This document shows, piece by piece, positions 45,397 to 54,806 of a stretch of DNA of 64,000 nucleotides. This DNA comes from Bacteroides sp. 51. Lineage in GTDB: Bacteria; Bacteroidota; Bacteroidia; Bacteroidales; Bacteroidaceae. Position 1 is the stretch's first letter; every line of letters starts with the position of its first letter. The stretch is taken from NCBI RefSeq assembly GCF_010500965.1, contig NZ_QVMI01000003.1:62001-126000 (forward strand), in the 5' to 3' direction. The notes under the pieces are model-generated. The model ran no database searches. It was not told the origin of the DNA and was given only the letters and a program-made list of their open reading frames with translations. The position numbers were made by a program, and so were the translations under genes.

Positions 45397-46731
45397 AAAA
45401 ACGCGGAACTGACGCCATAACATGATAGCCGCTGTAATAGTCGCCACCAAATCGGCAATGGGCATGCTCATCCATACGCCCGTTGCACCCAATATATCCG
45501 GAAGAATCAACAAACAAGGAATCAGAAACAACACCTGACGGGTAAGCGAAAGGAATATCGCCTTCTTTGCCATTCCGATACTTTGAAAGAAATTGGAAGT
45601 AACCATCTGAAAACCAACAAAAGGAAAGAACATAACAACAATCCGCAGCCCTCTCGAAGCCAGATCAATCATTTCTGCATCCGAGGTAAATATGGATACC
45701 GCCAACCGGGGAATCAGCATCCCCATCAGAAAGCCAACCGTAGTAATTCCCGTGGCGATATAAATCGTAAGTTTCAACACCTGCGTAACACGAGGATACA
45801 GCTGGGCACCGAAATTATATCCGGCAATGGGTTGCATACCCTGGTTAAGCCCCATCACAATCATCAGGAACAGGAATACCAAACGGTTAACAATTCCATA
45901 AGCCCCGATAGCCAAGTCGCCACCATGCTCCTTTAGCCCCTGATTAATAAGAAGAACCACCACCGTAGCCGCCAGATTCATCATAAAAGGCGACATACCT
46001 ATAGATAAGGAAGCCGTCACGATACTCTTCTTCAACCGGAATATTCCTTTATGGAAATGAATCAGCTCATTCTTATTCATAAACAACCGGATCAGCCACA
46101 ACAAAGCCAAAACCTGCGCCACCACCGTAGCAATAGCCGCACCGCGGATTCCCCAATCAAACCAATAAATAAAGATCGGATCAAGCGCCGTATTAATTAC
46201 AACCGTTGCAATAGTTGCCACCATAGCCTGCCGGGGATGACCGGCAGAACGCAGTACGCTATTTAAACCCAAATATAGATGCGTTACGACATTCCCTATT
46301 AATATAATCTTAATATAATCGCGGGCATAACCAATTGTATCTTCACTGGCACCAAAGTAATAAAGTATCGGATCAAGAAAAAGCAATGTAACCACAGAGA
46401 ATACAATCCCAATCACCACATTGAGTATGACCACATTCCCCAGTACACGCTTCGCCGTATCATAATCCTTCTGTCCCAGCTTTACCGAAACCAACGTAGC
46501 CGCCCCTACTCCTACCAGTGAGCCGAAAGCCGCAGCTAAATTCATCAAAGGAAATGTTAATGCTAGTCCTGAAATAGCCAATGTGCCCACTCCATGCCCG
46601 ATAAAAATACTATCGACCATATTATAAAGAGAGGAGGCTGTCATTGCGATAATAGCCGGAATGGCGTATTGCATTAAGAGTTTACCAATCTTTTCTGTAC
46701 CCAACGCCGTGGGTATTTTCTGTCCTGACAT
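45376..46731 (-). CDS. MATE-family efflux transporter
   Basis: A 451-residue multidrug and toxic-compound extrusion family pump with twelve hydrophobic segments. Typical segments are MTASSLYNMVDSIFIGHGVG in helix 1-2 and GLNQGMQPIAGYNFGAQ in helix 7-8. Driven by Na+ or H+; the substrate is unknown. It diverges from lysS; the two -7 boxes (46754-46761 minus, 46775-46782 plus) are only 13 bp apart, so the promoters probably compete for polymerase. Confidence 0.94.
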   Translation of the reverse strand: MSGQKIPTALGTEKIGKLLMQYAIPAIIAMTASSLYNMVDSIFIGHGVGTLAISGLALTFPLMNLAAAFGSLVGVGAATLVSVKLGQKDYDTAKRVLGNVVILNVVIGIVFSVVTLLFLDPILYYFGASEDTIGYARDYIKIILIGNVVTHLYLGLNSVLRSAGHPRQAMVATIATVVINTALDPIFIYWFDWGIRGAAIATVVAQVLALLWLIRLFMNKNELIHFHKGIFRLKKSIVTASLSIGMSPFMMNLAATVVVLLINQGLKEHGGDLAIGAYGIVNRLVFLFLMIVMGLNQGMQPIAGYNFGAQLYPRVTQVLKLTIYIATGITTVGFLMGMLIPRLAVSIFTSDAEMIDLASRGLRIVVMFFPFVGFQMVTSNFFQSIGMAKKAIFLSLTRQVLFLIPCLLILPDILGATGVWMSMPIADLVATITAAIMLWRQFRVFKLKIES

Positions 46732-46753
46732 ACCTATTTTTATTAAAAGTATG

Positions 46754-46761
46754 CAAAGTTA
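46754..46761 (-). promoter_or_regulatory. -7 box of MATE gene
   Basis: TAACTTTG on the minus strand, 23 bases before the ATG. Confidence 0.65.
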
Positions 46762-46774
46762 AGGAAATGTTTCG

Positions 46775-46782
46775 TATTTTTG
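46775..46782 (+). promoter_or_regulatory. -7 box of lysS
   Basis: TATTTTTG on the plus strand, 27 bases before the lysS ATG; divergent from the MATE promoter. Confidence 0.68.
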
Positions 46783-46809
46783 CCCCGAATTGTGTAAATA
46801 CGCTACAAA

Positions 46810-48540
46810 ATGAACATATTAGAATTAAGTGAGCAAGAAATCATTCGCCGCAACAGCATGAATGAACTTCGCGCTATGGGTATCGACCCATATCCTGCAG
46901 CAGAATATGTAACTAACGCCTATTCAACCGACATAAAAGCCGAATTCAAGGACGAAGAAGAGCCTCGCCAGGTATCTATCGCCGGAAGAATAATGAGCCG
47001 CCGTGTCATGGGTAAGGCATCTTTCATCGAATTACAAGATTCTGAAGGACGTATACAAGTGTATATCACCCGCGACGACATTTGTCCGGGAGAAGATAAA
47101 GAATTATACAATACGGCGTTTAAACGTTTGCTCGACTTAGGTGATTTCGTTGGTATCAAAGGATTTGTGTTCCGTACACAAATGGGCGAAATCAGCGTTC
47201 ATGCCAAAGAACTTACCGTACTGGCCAAATCAATCAAACCGCTTCCTATCGTTAAATACAAAGATGGTGTGGCTTATGATTCATTCGAAGACCCAGAACT
47301 TCGTTACCGCCAGCGCTACGTAGACCTTGCCGTAAATGAAGGTATCAAAGAAACATTCATTAAACGCACAAAGGTGTATAACTCCATGCGCGAAATGTTC
47401 AATGCCCAAGGCTATATTGAAGTAGAAACACCCGTTCTACAATCCATACCGGGTGGAGCGGCAGCTCGTCCGTTCATTACACATCACAATGCACTGGATA
47501 TACCTTTATATCTTCGCATTGCCAATGAACTTTATCTAAAACGCCTTATTGTAGGCGGTTTTGAGGGAGTTTACGAATTCTCAAAGAACTTCCGTAACGA
47601 AGGCATGGACCGCACACACAATCCGGAGTTCACCGTTATGGAAATCTACGTAGCCTACAAAGACTACAACTGGATGATGGACTTTACGGAAAAAATGATT
47701 GAGAAAGTTTGCCTTGACGTAAATGGCACCACCGAAGTTAAAGTTGGCGACAACCTGATTAACTTCAAGGCTCCATACAAACGGGTTACCATGCTCGACT
47801 CCATCAAAGAATTTACAGGACATGACCTCACAGGAAAGAACGAAGATGAAATCCGTGAAATCTGTAAGAAGCTGAACATGGAGATTGACGACACAATGGG
47901 AAAAGGAAAACTCATTGATGAAATATTCGGTGAATTCTGCGAAGGAAACTACATACAACCCACCTTTATCACCGATTATCCAATTGAAATGTCTCCGTTG
48001 ACCAAACGCCATCGCAGCAATCCGGATTTGACAGAGCGTTTTGAACTTATGGTAAACGGTAAAGAGCTGTGTAATGCATATTCCGAATTGAACGACCCAA
48101 TCGACCAGTTGGAACGCTTCCAGGATCAGCTTCGCTTAAGCGAAAAAGGCGATGATGAAGCCATGTTCATTGATATGGACTTTGTACGTTCGTTGGAATA
48201 CGGAATGCCTCCGACATCGGGAATGGGTATCGGCATGGACCGTCTGACCATGCTTATGACGGGACAAACCACCATTCAGGAAGTACTGTTCTTCCCGCAA
48301 ATGCGCCCGGAAAAAACCGTTAAGAAAGACCCTGCAAGCAAATACCAAGAAATAGGTGTACCCGAAGAATGGGTACCCGCAATACAAAAAGTCGGATATA
48401 ACCTAGTAGAAGAAATGAAGGATGTAAATCCACAAAAACTACACCAGGATATCTCGGGTATCAACAAAAAATACAAATTAGAATTAAGCAGCCTGTCGGT
48501 TAACGATGTAGCTGAATGGATCAAGAAACTCAACGCTTAA
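46810..48540 (+). CDS. lysS: Lysyl-tRNA synthetase (class II)
   Basis: Charges tRNA-Lys. Class II motif 2 is seen in [22 protein letters not shown] and motif 3 in [19 protein letters not shown]; the N-terminal OB fold ([22 protein letters not shown]) binds the anticodon. Length 576 exceeds E. coli LysS (505) because of a ~70-residue C-terminal extension (from about 505) usual in Bacteroidetes. It heads a plus-strand unit with gpsA and pgi. Confidence 0.97.
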   Translation: MNILELSEQEIIRRNSMNELRAMGIDPYPAAEYVTNAYSTDIKAEFKDEEEPRQVSIAGRIMSRRVMGKASFIELQDSEGRIQVYITRDDICPGEDKELYNTAFKRLLDLGDFVGIKGFVFRTQMGEISVHAKELTVLAKSIKPLPIVKYKDGVAYDSFEDPELRYRQRYVDLAVNEGIKETFIKRTKVYNSMREMFNAQGYIEVETPVLQSIPGGAAARPFITHHNALDIPLYLRIANELYLKRLIVGGFEGVYEFSKNFRNEGMDRTHNPEFTVMEIYVAYKDYNWMMDFTEKMIEKVCLDVNGTTEVKVGDNLINFKAPYKRVTMLDSIKEFTGHDLTGKNEDEIREICKKLNMEIDDTMGKGKLIDEIFGEFCEGNYIQPTFITDYPIEMSPLTKRHRSNPDLTERFELMVNGKELCNAYSELNDPIDQLERFQDQLRLSEKGDDEAMFIDMDFVRSLEYGMPPTSGMGIGMDRLTMLMTGQTTIQEVLFFPQMRPEKTVKKDPASKYQEIGVPEEWVPAIQKVGYNLVEEMKDVNPQKLHQDISGINKKYKLELSSLSVNDVAEWIKKLNA

Positions 48541-48558
48541 CGCCTTAGTTCTGTTGAC

Positions 48559-49554
48559 ATGAAACTACCCGGTAAGATAGCCATAATGGGAGGAGGAAGC
48601 TGGGCCACCGCCATTGCAAAAATGGTTCTGGCCCAGGAAGATACGATAAACTGGTATATGCGTCGAGACGATCGCATAGCAGAATTTAAACGATTGGGAC
48701 ACAACCCGTCATACCTTACAGGTGTGCGGTTTGATACCAAACGAATCAATTTCAGCTCCAACATAAACGACATCGTAAAAGATTCGGATACACTGATCTT
48801 TGCCACACCTTCCCCATACCTGAAAGCTCATCTCAAAAAGCTCAAGTTAAAATTAAAAGATAAATTCATAATTACAGCAATCAAAGGTATCGTACCCGAC
48901 GAGAATCTGATCGTATCCGATTACTTCGCCAAAGTTTATGGGGTTGATCCTAACAATATAGCTGTACTAGGTGGACCCTGCCACGCGGAAGAAGTGGCAC
49001 TGGAACGTCTCTCCTACCTCACCATAGCCTGCCCTGACAAAGATAAGGCACGAATCATGGCACGCAGGTTAAGCAGTAGCTATGTAAAGACATCTATCAG
49101 CGATGACGTTGCCGGGATTGAGTATGGTTCCGTCCTAAAGAATGTATATGCCATCGCAGCAGGTATCTGTAGCGGGCTAAAATACGGAGACAACTTTCAG
49201 GCTGTACTCATATCAAATGCGATTCAGGAAATGAACCGCTTCCTGAACACCGTACATCCAATCGACAGAAACGTAGACGATTCTGTTTATCTGGGCGACC
49301 TACTGGTCACCGCTTACTCGAACTTTAGCCGCAACCGTACATTTGGCACAATGATCGGAAAAGGATATTCCGTGAAAAGTGCACAAATAGAAATGGAAAT
49401 GATTGCGGAAGGTTATTTCGGAACCAAATGTATTAAAGAACTAAATAAGCATCACCACGTAAATATGCCAATACTGGATGCCATGTACAACATTCTGTAT
49501 GAACGCATATCACCTATGATCGAGATTAAATTGCTTACAGACTCATTTAGATAG
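48559..49554 (+). CDS. gpsA: Glycerol-3-phosphate dehydrogenase [NAD(P)+]
   Basis: Makes sn-glycerol 3-phosphate from dihydroxyacetone phosphate for phospholipid synthesis. The Rossmann loop GGGSWATAIAKM is near residues 11-22, and the catalytic lysine region is GSVLKNVYAIAAGICSGLKYGDN. Length 331 is normal. It starts 18 bp after lysS. A REP-like hairpin at 49555-49598 begins right at its TAG. Confidence 0.96.
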   Translation: MKLPGKIAIMGGGSWATAIAKMVLAQEDTINWYMRRDDRIAEFKRLGHNPSYLTGVRFDTKRINFSSNINDIVKDSDTLIFATPSPYLKAHLKKLKLKLKDKFIITAIKGIVPDENLIVSDYFAKVYGVDPNNIAVLGGPCHAEEVALERLSYLTIACPDKDKARIMARRLSSSYVKTSISDDVAGIEYGSVLKNVYAIAAGICSGLKYGDNFQAVLISNAIQEMNRFLNTVHPIDRNVDDSVYLGDLLVTAYSNFSRNRTFGTMIGKGYSVKSAQIEMEMIAEGYFGTKCIKELNKHHHVNMPILDAMYNILYERISPMIEIKLLTDSFR

Positions 49555-49598
49555 CGACAACGTGCCGCAACGAGGTTTCCTTGCGGTACATTGTCACC
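49555..49598 (+). repeat. REP-like hairpin after gpsA
   Basis: Nested inverted repeat GCGACAA/TTGTCAC outside and GTGCCGCAA/TTGCGGTAC inside, with CGAGGTTTCC at the tip. It starts at the stop codon. The same GTGCCGCAACGAGGTT string follows asnA at 53849-53872. Confidence 0.78.
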
Positions 49599-49620
49599 AA
49601 CCTTTAAAACAAATATAAGT

Positions 49621-50958
49621 ATGATTACCCTAAACATTGAAAAGACTTTCGGATTCATATCCAAAGAAGCTGTAGCAGCGTACGAAGCAAAAGCTAAAGT
49701 TGCAAGAGAAGCTTTGGAAAACGGCACAGGAAAAGGCAACGATTTCCTAGGATGGTTACACCTTCCGTCTTCCATCAGCGCGGATTTTCTTGCTGATATT
49801 CAATCAACTGCTAATACGCTAAGAGAAAACTGCGAAGTCGTAGTTGTTGCCGGTATCGGAGGAAGCTACCTGGGCGCACGTGCTGTTATTGAAGCACTTT
49901 CTAATAGCTTCACTTGGTTACAGAACGATAAAAAGAACCCGGTTATCGTATATGCCGGACATAACATTGGCGAAGACTATTTGTATGAACTAACCGGATT
50001 CCTGAAAGACAAGAAATTCGGTGTTATCAATATTTCCAAATCAGGAACAACAACTGAAACGGCTCTTGCTTTCCGCTTGTTGAAAAAACAATGCGAGGAC
50101 CAAAGAGGCAAAGAAATGGCCAAGAAAGTAATCGTAGCCATTACGGATGCCAAAAAAGGAGCAGCACGTATTACTGCAGATAATGAAGGGTATAAATCAT
50201 TCATCATCCCTGATAATGTAGGTGGACGTTTCTCTGTTCTGACTCCTGTAGGTTTGTTGCCTATCGCCATTGCTGGATTCGATATTACTAAATTTGTAGC
50301 CGGTGCAACCGATATGGAAAAAACCTGTGCAGTAGATGTACCATTTGCTCAAAACCCTGCTATGATCTATGCTGCAACTCGTAATGAGCTTTACAAGAAC
50401 GGCAAGAAGATCGAGATCATGGTCAATTATAATCCTAAACTTCACTATGTTAGCGAATGGTGGAAACAACTTTACGGAGAATCGGAAGGAAAAGAAAACA
50501 AAGGTATTTTCCCTGCTGCCGTAGATTTCTCTACCGACCTGCACTCTATGGGACAATGGATACAGGAAGGTGAGCGCACAATCTTCGAAACTGTCATTTC
50601 TGTAGAAAAAACAAACTATAGTCTTTCCGTTCCTTCTGATGAAGCTAACCTAGATGGATTAAACTTCCTGGCAGGCAAGCATGTAGATGAAGTAAACAAA
50701 ATGGCCGAGCTTGGAACCCAAATCGCTCACATTGATGGAGGCGTTCCTAACATCCGCATCGTTATCCCCGAATTAAACGAATATAATATCGGACAACTAC
50801 TTTATTTCTTCGAAATAGGTTGTGGTATCAGTGGCTATATTCTTGGAGTAAACCCATTCGACCAACCAGGTGTAGAAGCATACAAAAAGAATATGTTTGC
50901 ACTACTCAACAAACCCGGATACGAAGAAGAATCAAAAGCTATCCAATCAAGACTATAA
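49621..50958 (+). CDS. pgi: Glucose-6-phosphate isomerase
   Basis: Glycolytic isomerase, 445 residues from the ATG at 49621 ([12 protein letters not shown]). An in-frame TTG at 49591 lies in the REP-like hairpin and is rejected. The sugar-phosphate-binding segments [16 protein letters not shown] and [16 protein letters not shown] are clear, as is the C-terminal [13 protein letters not shown]. The 445-residue length is that of the shorter bacterial form. A strong terminator follows at 51011-51053. Confidence 0.97.
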   Translation: MITLNIEKTFGFISKEAVAAYEAKAKVAREALENGTGKGNDFLGWLHLPSSISADFLADIQSTANTLRENCEVVVVAGIGGSYLGARAVIEALSNSFTWLQNDKKNPVIVYAGHNIGEDYLYELTGFLKDKKFGVINISKSGTTTETALAFRLLKKQCEDQRGKEMAKKVIVAITDAKKGAARITADNEGYKSFIIPDNVGGRFSVLTPVGLLPIAIAGFDITKFVAGATDMEKTCAVDVPFAQNPAMIYAATRNELYKNGKKIEIMVNYNPKLHYVSEWWKQLYGESEGKENKGIFPAAVDFSTDLHSMGQWIQEGERTIFETVISVEKTNYSLSVPSDEANLDGLNFLAGKHVDEVNKMAELGTQIAHIDGGVPNIRIVIPELNEYNIGQLLYFFEIGCGISGYILGVNPFDQPGVEAYKKNMFALLNKPGYEEESKAIQSRL

Positions 50959-51010
50959 CCGGCAACCGGCAAGGTGCCAATGCCAGTTTTATATTGATTG
51001 AAAATAAAAG

Positions 51011-51053
51011 AATATCCCCAAAGTTCTCTCTGAAACTTTGGGGATATTTATTT
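51011..51053. terminator. Terminator between pgi and the convergent lipoprotein gene
   Basis: AATATCCCCAAAG pairs perfectly with CTTTGGGGATATT (13 bp) around a 12-base loop, then a T-rich tract. It is also A-rich on the other side, so it can serve both convergent genes. Confidence 0.88.
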
Positions 51054-51071
51054 ATTATTACTTCGTTTATA

Positions 51072-51569
51072 TTATTCTTCCTCGCTTGCCCGAGGCTTTG
51101 CAGTAGTAGTTAAATCCAGATAGTAAACAGCTCCTTCACAATCGGGTGCTTTAGAGTTCAAGTAAAAAGCAGGTCTTACTTCCTCTTCTTTTGCAGACCT
51201 CACCCTCAATGTTACTTCCACCCAAGTACTCCTGATACCATCTTTATATCGTAACATCTCGTCGTCAGTTGGCAAGAAATCACTGGCAACTTCATTCTCC
51301 GGATAAGAAGATATCCTAGCATTAATATTGCTATCCTCGTTCCCTACTACAAACGAAGCTAAATCGGCCTCATTACCATACAATCTAAAAGAAACATTTA
51401 TATAATCTCCTGCACTTAGCGGAAGTATATCTTTCAGGTTACGGGAGTAATCTTTATCTTCTCCATTCAAAAAGAGGTTCGATAACTCTATCCGCGGCAT
51501 GTCCGTTTTATCATCAGAACAAGCAAATAGAAAACATAGCAATAAAGATAGTAATGAATATTTCTTCAT
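51072..51569 (-). CDS. Hypothetical lipoprotein
   Basis: A 165-residue secreted lipoprotein of unknown function. The signal KKYSLLSLLLCFLFAC ends with lipidated C17, followed by SDD, which in Bacteroidetes is compatible with surface export. The rest has short beta-rich stretches (DYINVSFRLYGN, STWVEVTLRVRS, GAVYYLDLTTTA). It may be a Bacteroidales DUF family that I cannot name with certainty. The start at 51569 follows the lipoprotein signal; an ATG six bases upstream (51575) is an equal alternative. Confidence 0.75.
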   Translation of the reverse strand: MKKYSLLSLLLCFLFACSDDKTDMPRIELSNLFLNGEDKDYSRNLKDILPLSAGDYINVSFRLYGNEADLASFVVGNEDSNINARISSYPENEVASDFLPTDDEMLRYKDGIRSTWVEVTLRVRSAKEEEVRPAFYLNSKAPDCEGAVYYLDLTTTAKPRASEEE

Positions 51570-51661
51570 GAGCATATAGATTCTTGTGCCACAAAAATAC
51601 ATATAATCTGCAAATACACAAAAAATAAAGCCGCTACAGGACAACTTACGGCAATATTATG

Positions 51662-51669
51662 TAACTTTG
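51662..51669 (+). promoter_or_regulatory. -7 box of HAD hydrolase gene
   Basis: TAACTTTG on the plus strand, 25 bases before the ATG at 51695. Confidence 0.65.
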
Positions 51670-51694
51670 CCGCTCATTTTAGCACACTTAAACC

Positions 51695-52426
51695 ATGTAT
51701 AAGGATTCAATCAACAATTATCTCCATACCCATCATTATAACAAAATCAACTTAAAAGCCGTTTTATTTGATATGGATGGCGTTCTGTTTGATTCTATGC
51801 CCTACCATGCAGAAGCCTGGCATAAAGTGATGTGCGAACATCAAATGCCGCTAAGCCGTGAGGAGGCATACCTGCATGAGGGAAGAACCGGAGCCAGCAC
51901 AATCAATATCGTATGCCACCGGGAACAAAACAGAGAAGCAAGCCAGGAAGAGATCGAAGCAATATACAAGGAAAAGACAATTGCATTTAACAGTTTTCCT
52001 GAAGCAAAGCCAATGTCGGGAGCAAAGGGTACACTGGAAAAAGTAAAAGCAAGTGGGCTAACACCTATGGTAGTAACCGGTTCCGGGCAAACTTCTTTAC
52101 TCGACCGACTTGAAAATAACTTCCCACATACATTCAAGCAGAACCTTATGGTTACGGCATTCGATGTCAAATATGGTAAGCCAAACCCCGAACCATATCT
52201 CATGGCATTGGAGAAAGGCAATCTAAAGCCCAATGAGGCTATTGTTGTTGAAAATGCACCACTAGGAGTAGAAGCCGGAGTTGCAGCGGGAATATTCACC
52301 ATAGCAGTCAATACAGGGCCATTGGATGATAAAGTCTTGCTTGATGCCGGTGCCAACCTGTTGTTTCCATCAATGCAAGCATTTTGCAATGCATGGGAAG
52401 AACTTTATAAGGTCCTTAAAGAATAG
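51695..52426 (+). CDS. HAD-superfamily hydrolase (beta-phosphoglucomutase-like)
   Basis: Haloacid-dehalogenase phosphatase/mutase of 243 residues. Motif I is FDMDGVLFDSMPYH with nucleophile D26 and acid/base D28; motif II is VVTGSGQ, motif III lysine in DVKYGKPNPEPYL, and motif IV VVENAPLGVEAG. A helical cap lies between motifs I and II. Resembles the beta-PGM/phosphoglycolate phosphatase group; the substrate cannot be told. The N-terminus has about 20 extra residues before the fold. Confidence 0.9.
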   Translation: MYKDSINNYLHTHHYNKINLKAVLFDMDGVLFDSMPYHAEAWHKVMCEHQMPLSREEAYLHEGRTGASTINIVCHREQNREASQEEIEAIYKEKTIAFNSFPEAKPMSGAKGTLEKVKASGLTPMVVTGSGQTSLLDRLENNFPHTFKQNLMVTAFDVKYGKPNPEPYLMALEKGNLKPNEAIVVENAPLGVEAGVAAGIFTIAVNTGPLDDKVLLDAGANLLFPSMQAFCNAWEELYKVLKE

Positions 52427-52458
52427 ATGATTCTTCCGGAAGTAAGCATCATAAACAC

Positions 52459-52493
52459 AAATCGCAAGAATCTATACCAGATACTTGCGATTT
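52459..52493. terminator. Bidirectional terminator between HAD gene and tRNA-Arg
   Basis: AAATCGCAAG pairs with CTTGCGATTT (10 bp) with a 15-base loop, between the plus-strand HAD gene and the minus-strand tRNA. T-runs are short on both sides. Confidence 0.65.
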
Positions 52494-52501
52494 ATCATTT
52501 G

Positions 52502-52573
52502 TACACCCGAAGAGAATCGAACTCTTATCTGAGGTACCGGAAACCTCCATTCTATCCATTGAACTACAGGTGC
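52502..52573 (-). tRNA. tRNA-Arg (anticodon CCG)
   Basis: On the minus strand: acceptor GCACCTG/CGGGTGT plus discriminator A, anticodon stem GAGGT/ACCTC with loop TTCCGGT giving anticodon CCG, and T-arm AAGAG-TTCGATT-CTCTT. It is 72 nt. CCA is not encoded. It reads the CGG codon. Confidence 0.93.
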
Positions 52574-52778
52574 AGATGTATATTCAAAGTTATATCACTT
52601 CGAAAAGCAGTTGCAAAATTAAGAAAAAACTCTGCATGCTCCTAATGATTTGCTATTTTTTCCTTACTTCCTCAAAAAGCAAGCACACAATATATTATTT
52701 TGGAAAGGCATTTCGCTAAACAACAATCATTTTGCTAAGAATTTAACTATATCAAAGACAATATATGAATATTATTCC

Positions 52779-52786
52779 TATCTTTG
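52779..52786 (+). promoter_or_regulatory. -7 box of asnA
   Basis: TATCTTTG on the plus strand; the longer reading frame beginning at 52784 overlaps it, which supports the ATG at 52811. Confidence 0.72.
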
Positions 52787-52810
52787 CCTGCAATTTTTAA
52801 TAGTCAACTT

Positions 52811-53848
52811 ATGAGTTACCTTATAAAACCACAGAATTACAAACCCATACTTGATTTGAAACAAACAGAGCTTGGCATTAAGCAAATCAAGGAGTTTTTT
52901 CAGATGAATCTTTCATCTGAACTTCGTTTGCGCCGCGTTACTGCTCCACTCTTTGTACTTAAAGGAATGGGGATCAATGACGACTTAAATGGGATTGAAC
53001 GCCCGGTATCTTTCCCCATAAAAGACATGGGAGATATGCAGGCAGAAGTGGTACATTCATTAGCCAAATGGAAAAGAATGACATTGGCAGATTACAATAT
53101 CGAAGCAGGATATGGTATCTACACTGACATGAACGCCATTCGTCCTGACGAAGAAATGGGTAACTTACACTCTCTATATGTTGACCAGTGGGACTGGGAG
53201 CGAGTTATTACAACTAACGACCGCAATGCAGCATTTCTAAAAGAAATCGTTGAGCGTATCTATGCCGCTATGGTCCGTACAGAATACATGGTTTATGAAA
53301 TGTATCCACAAATCAAGCCTTGCCTGCCAGAGAAATTACATTTCATCCACTCGGAGGAGTTATTGCAACTCTATCCCGAATTGGAACCTAAAGGACGCGA
53401 AGATGCAATAGCCAGGAAATATGGTGCGGTATTCATCATTGGCATTGGCTGCAAACTTAGCAACGGAAAGAAACATGACGGGCGCGCTCCTGACTACGAT
53501 GACTATACCAGTGAAGGACTCAATGGTTTACCCGGATTAAACGGCGACCTCCTTGTCTGGAATGATGTACTTCAACGTTCAGTAGAACTCTCTTCTATGG
53601 GTATTCGTGTGGATAGAGAAGCTTTGCTTAAGCAATTAAAAGAAGAAGGAGAAGAAAAGAGACTGGAACTATACTTCCACAAAAGATTGATGGACGATTT
53701 ATTACCCTTATCCATCGGAGGTGGTATCGGACAGTCCAGACTTTGTATGTACTATCTTCGCAAAGCACATATCGGAGAAATTCAGGCAAGTATCTGGCCG
53801 AACGACATGAGAGAAGAGTGTCAACGACTTGATATGCCACTAATTTAG
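52811..53848 (+). CDS. asnA: Aspartate--ammonia ligase
   Basis: Ammonia-dependent asparagine synthetase related to class II aminoacyl-tRNA synthetases, 345 residues from MSYLIKPQNYKPILD. Segments RLRRVTAPLFVLKGMGINDDLNG and the C-terminal IGGGIGQSRLCMYYLRKAHIGE match the AsnA family. The start at 52811 lies 25 bases after the -7 box. A REP-like string (GTGCCGCAACGAGGTT) begins at the stop and a terminator follows at 53908-53942. Confidence 0.97.
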   Translation: MSYLIKPQNYKPILDLKQTELGIKQIKEFFQMNLSSELRLRRVTAPLFVLKGMGINDDLNGIERPVSFPIKDMGDMQAEVVHSLAKWKRMTLADYNIEAGYGIYTDMNAIRPDEEMGNLHSLYVDQWDWERVITTNDRNAAFLKEIVERIYAAMVRTEYMVYEMYPQIKPCLPEKLHFIHSEELLQLYPELEPKGREDAIARKYGAVFIIGIGCKLSNGKKHDGRAPDYDDYTSEGLNGLPGLNGDLLVWNDVLQRSVELSSMGIRVDREALLKQLKEEGEEKRLELYFHKRLMDDLLPLSIGGGIGQSRLCMYYLRKAHIGEIQASIWPNDMREECQRLDMPLI

Positions 53849-53872
53849 GCGGCAGCGTGCCGCAACGAGGTT
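53849..53872 (+). repeat. REP-like string after asnA
   Basis: GGCGGCAGCGTGCCGCAACG then AGGTT, immediately after the TAG; shares its core with the hairpin after gpsA (49555-49598). Confidence 0.65.
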
Positions 53873-53907
53873 AGGAACCCTATACTATTCCATATATTCG
53901 GAACACG

Positions 53908-53942
53908 AAAAAGGAGCATAACACCATTTGCTCCTTTTTTTG
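53908..53942 (+). terminator. Terminator of asnA
   Basis: AAAGGAGC pairs with GCTCCTTT around a short loop, then TTTTTTTG. Confidence 0.85.
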
Positions 53943-53992
53943 TTTTATAACATTTCTATAATACAGCTTGTCTATATATCAGCATTTTTACG

Positions 53993-54000
53993 TATGTTTG
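53993..54000 (+). promoter_or_regulatory. -7 box of ung
   Basis: TATGTTTG on the plus strand, 31 bases before the ATG, with a TTG 22 bp upstream as a possible -33 element. Confidence 0.7.
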
Positions 54001-54031
54001 CTAAATAAAACAATATAAAAACTACATAATT

Positions 54032-54694
54032 ATGAATGTACAAATTGAAGAAAGCTGGAAAACACATTTAGAACCGGAGTTTGAGAAGGATTATTTTCAT
54101 AAACTAACTGAATTCGTGCGTAACGAATATCTGCAACAACCCATTTATCCTCCCGGTAAGCTTATTTTTAATGCTTTCAATTTGTGCCCATTCGACAAGG
54201 TTAAAGTTGTTATTATCGGACAAGACCCTTATCATGGACCGGGTCAGGCTCACGGGTTATGTTTTTCCGTGAATGATGGGGTGAAATTTCCGCCATCCCT
54301 TATCAACATCTTTAAGGAAATCAAAGAAGATATAGGAACAAATCCTCCAAGCACCGGAAATTTAACCCGTTGGGCCGAACAAGGTGTTCTGCTATTGAAT
54401 GCAACCCTTACGGTACGCGCTCATCAGGCAGGTTCACATCAGAATAAAGGCTGGGAAGCATTCACAGACGCTGCTATACGCGAACTTGCAAATGCCAGAG
54501 AGAATCTTGTTTTTATTCTTTGGGGATCATATGCACAAAAGAAAGGAGCATTCATTGACCGCAATAAGCACTTAGTATTAAGTTCTGCACATCCATCACC
54601 TTTATCTGCATACAATGGCTTTTTCGGAAATAAGCATTTCAGTCGCACTAACGAATATCTGAAAGCACACGGAAAAGAAGAAATCAATTGGTGA
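54032..54694 (+). CDS. ung: Uracil-DNA glycosylase
   Basis: Family 1 UDG that removes uracil from DNA. The water-activating loop GQDPYHGPGQAHGL (about 66-79) and the Leu-intercalation loop SAHPSPLSAYNGFFG (about 189-203) are both intact. Length 220 is normal. It converges with lptD across the 43-bp perfect inverted repeat at 54704-54806. Confidence 0.97.
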   Translation: MNVQIEESWKTHLEPEFEKDYFHKLTEFVRNEYLQQPIYPPGKLIFNAFNLCPFDKVKVVIIGQDPYHGPGQAHGLCFSVNDGVKFPPSLINIFKEIKEDIGTNPPSTGNLTRWAEQGVLLLNATLTVRAHQAGSHQNKGWEAFTDAAIRELANARENLVFILWGSYAQKKGAFIDRNKHLVLSSAHPSPLSAYNGFFGNKHFSRTNEYLKAHGKEEINW

Positions 54695-54703
54695 AGAGGG
54701 TTT

Positions 54704-54806
54704 GATATTTACGATTTGATGATTTACTATTTACGATTGGAATTACAGATATTATGATCATCAGTAATTCCAATCGTAAATAGTAAATCATCAAATCGTA
54801 AATATC
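54704..54806. repeat. Perfect 43-bp inverted repeat
   Basis: GATATTTACGATTTGATGAT... (54704-54746) is exactly complementary to 54764-54806 with a 17-base loop. It is built of ATTTACGATT-like words. The right arm overlaps the lptD stop codon by two bases, and the left arm begins 9 bases after the ung stop. Confidence 0.92.

Noticed and set aside
49591-49620. TTG start of pgi
   Set aside because: It lies in the REP-like hairpin after gpsA, and ATG 49621 matches the family start.
52427-52645. 72-codon plus-strand ORF after the HAD gene
   Set aside because: It runs antisense through tRNA-Arg and a terminator; no homology features.
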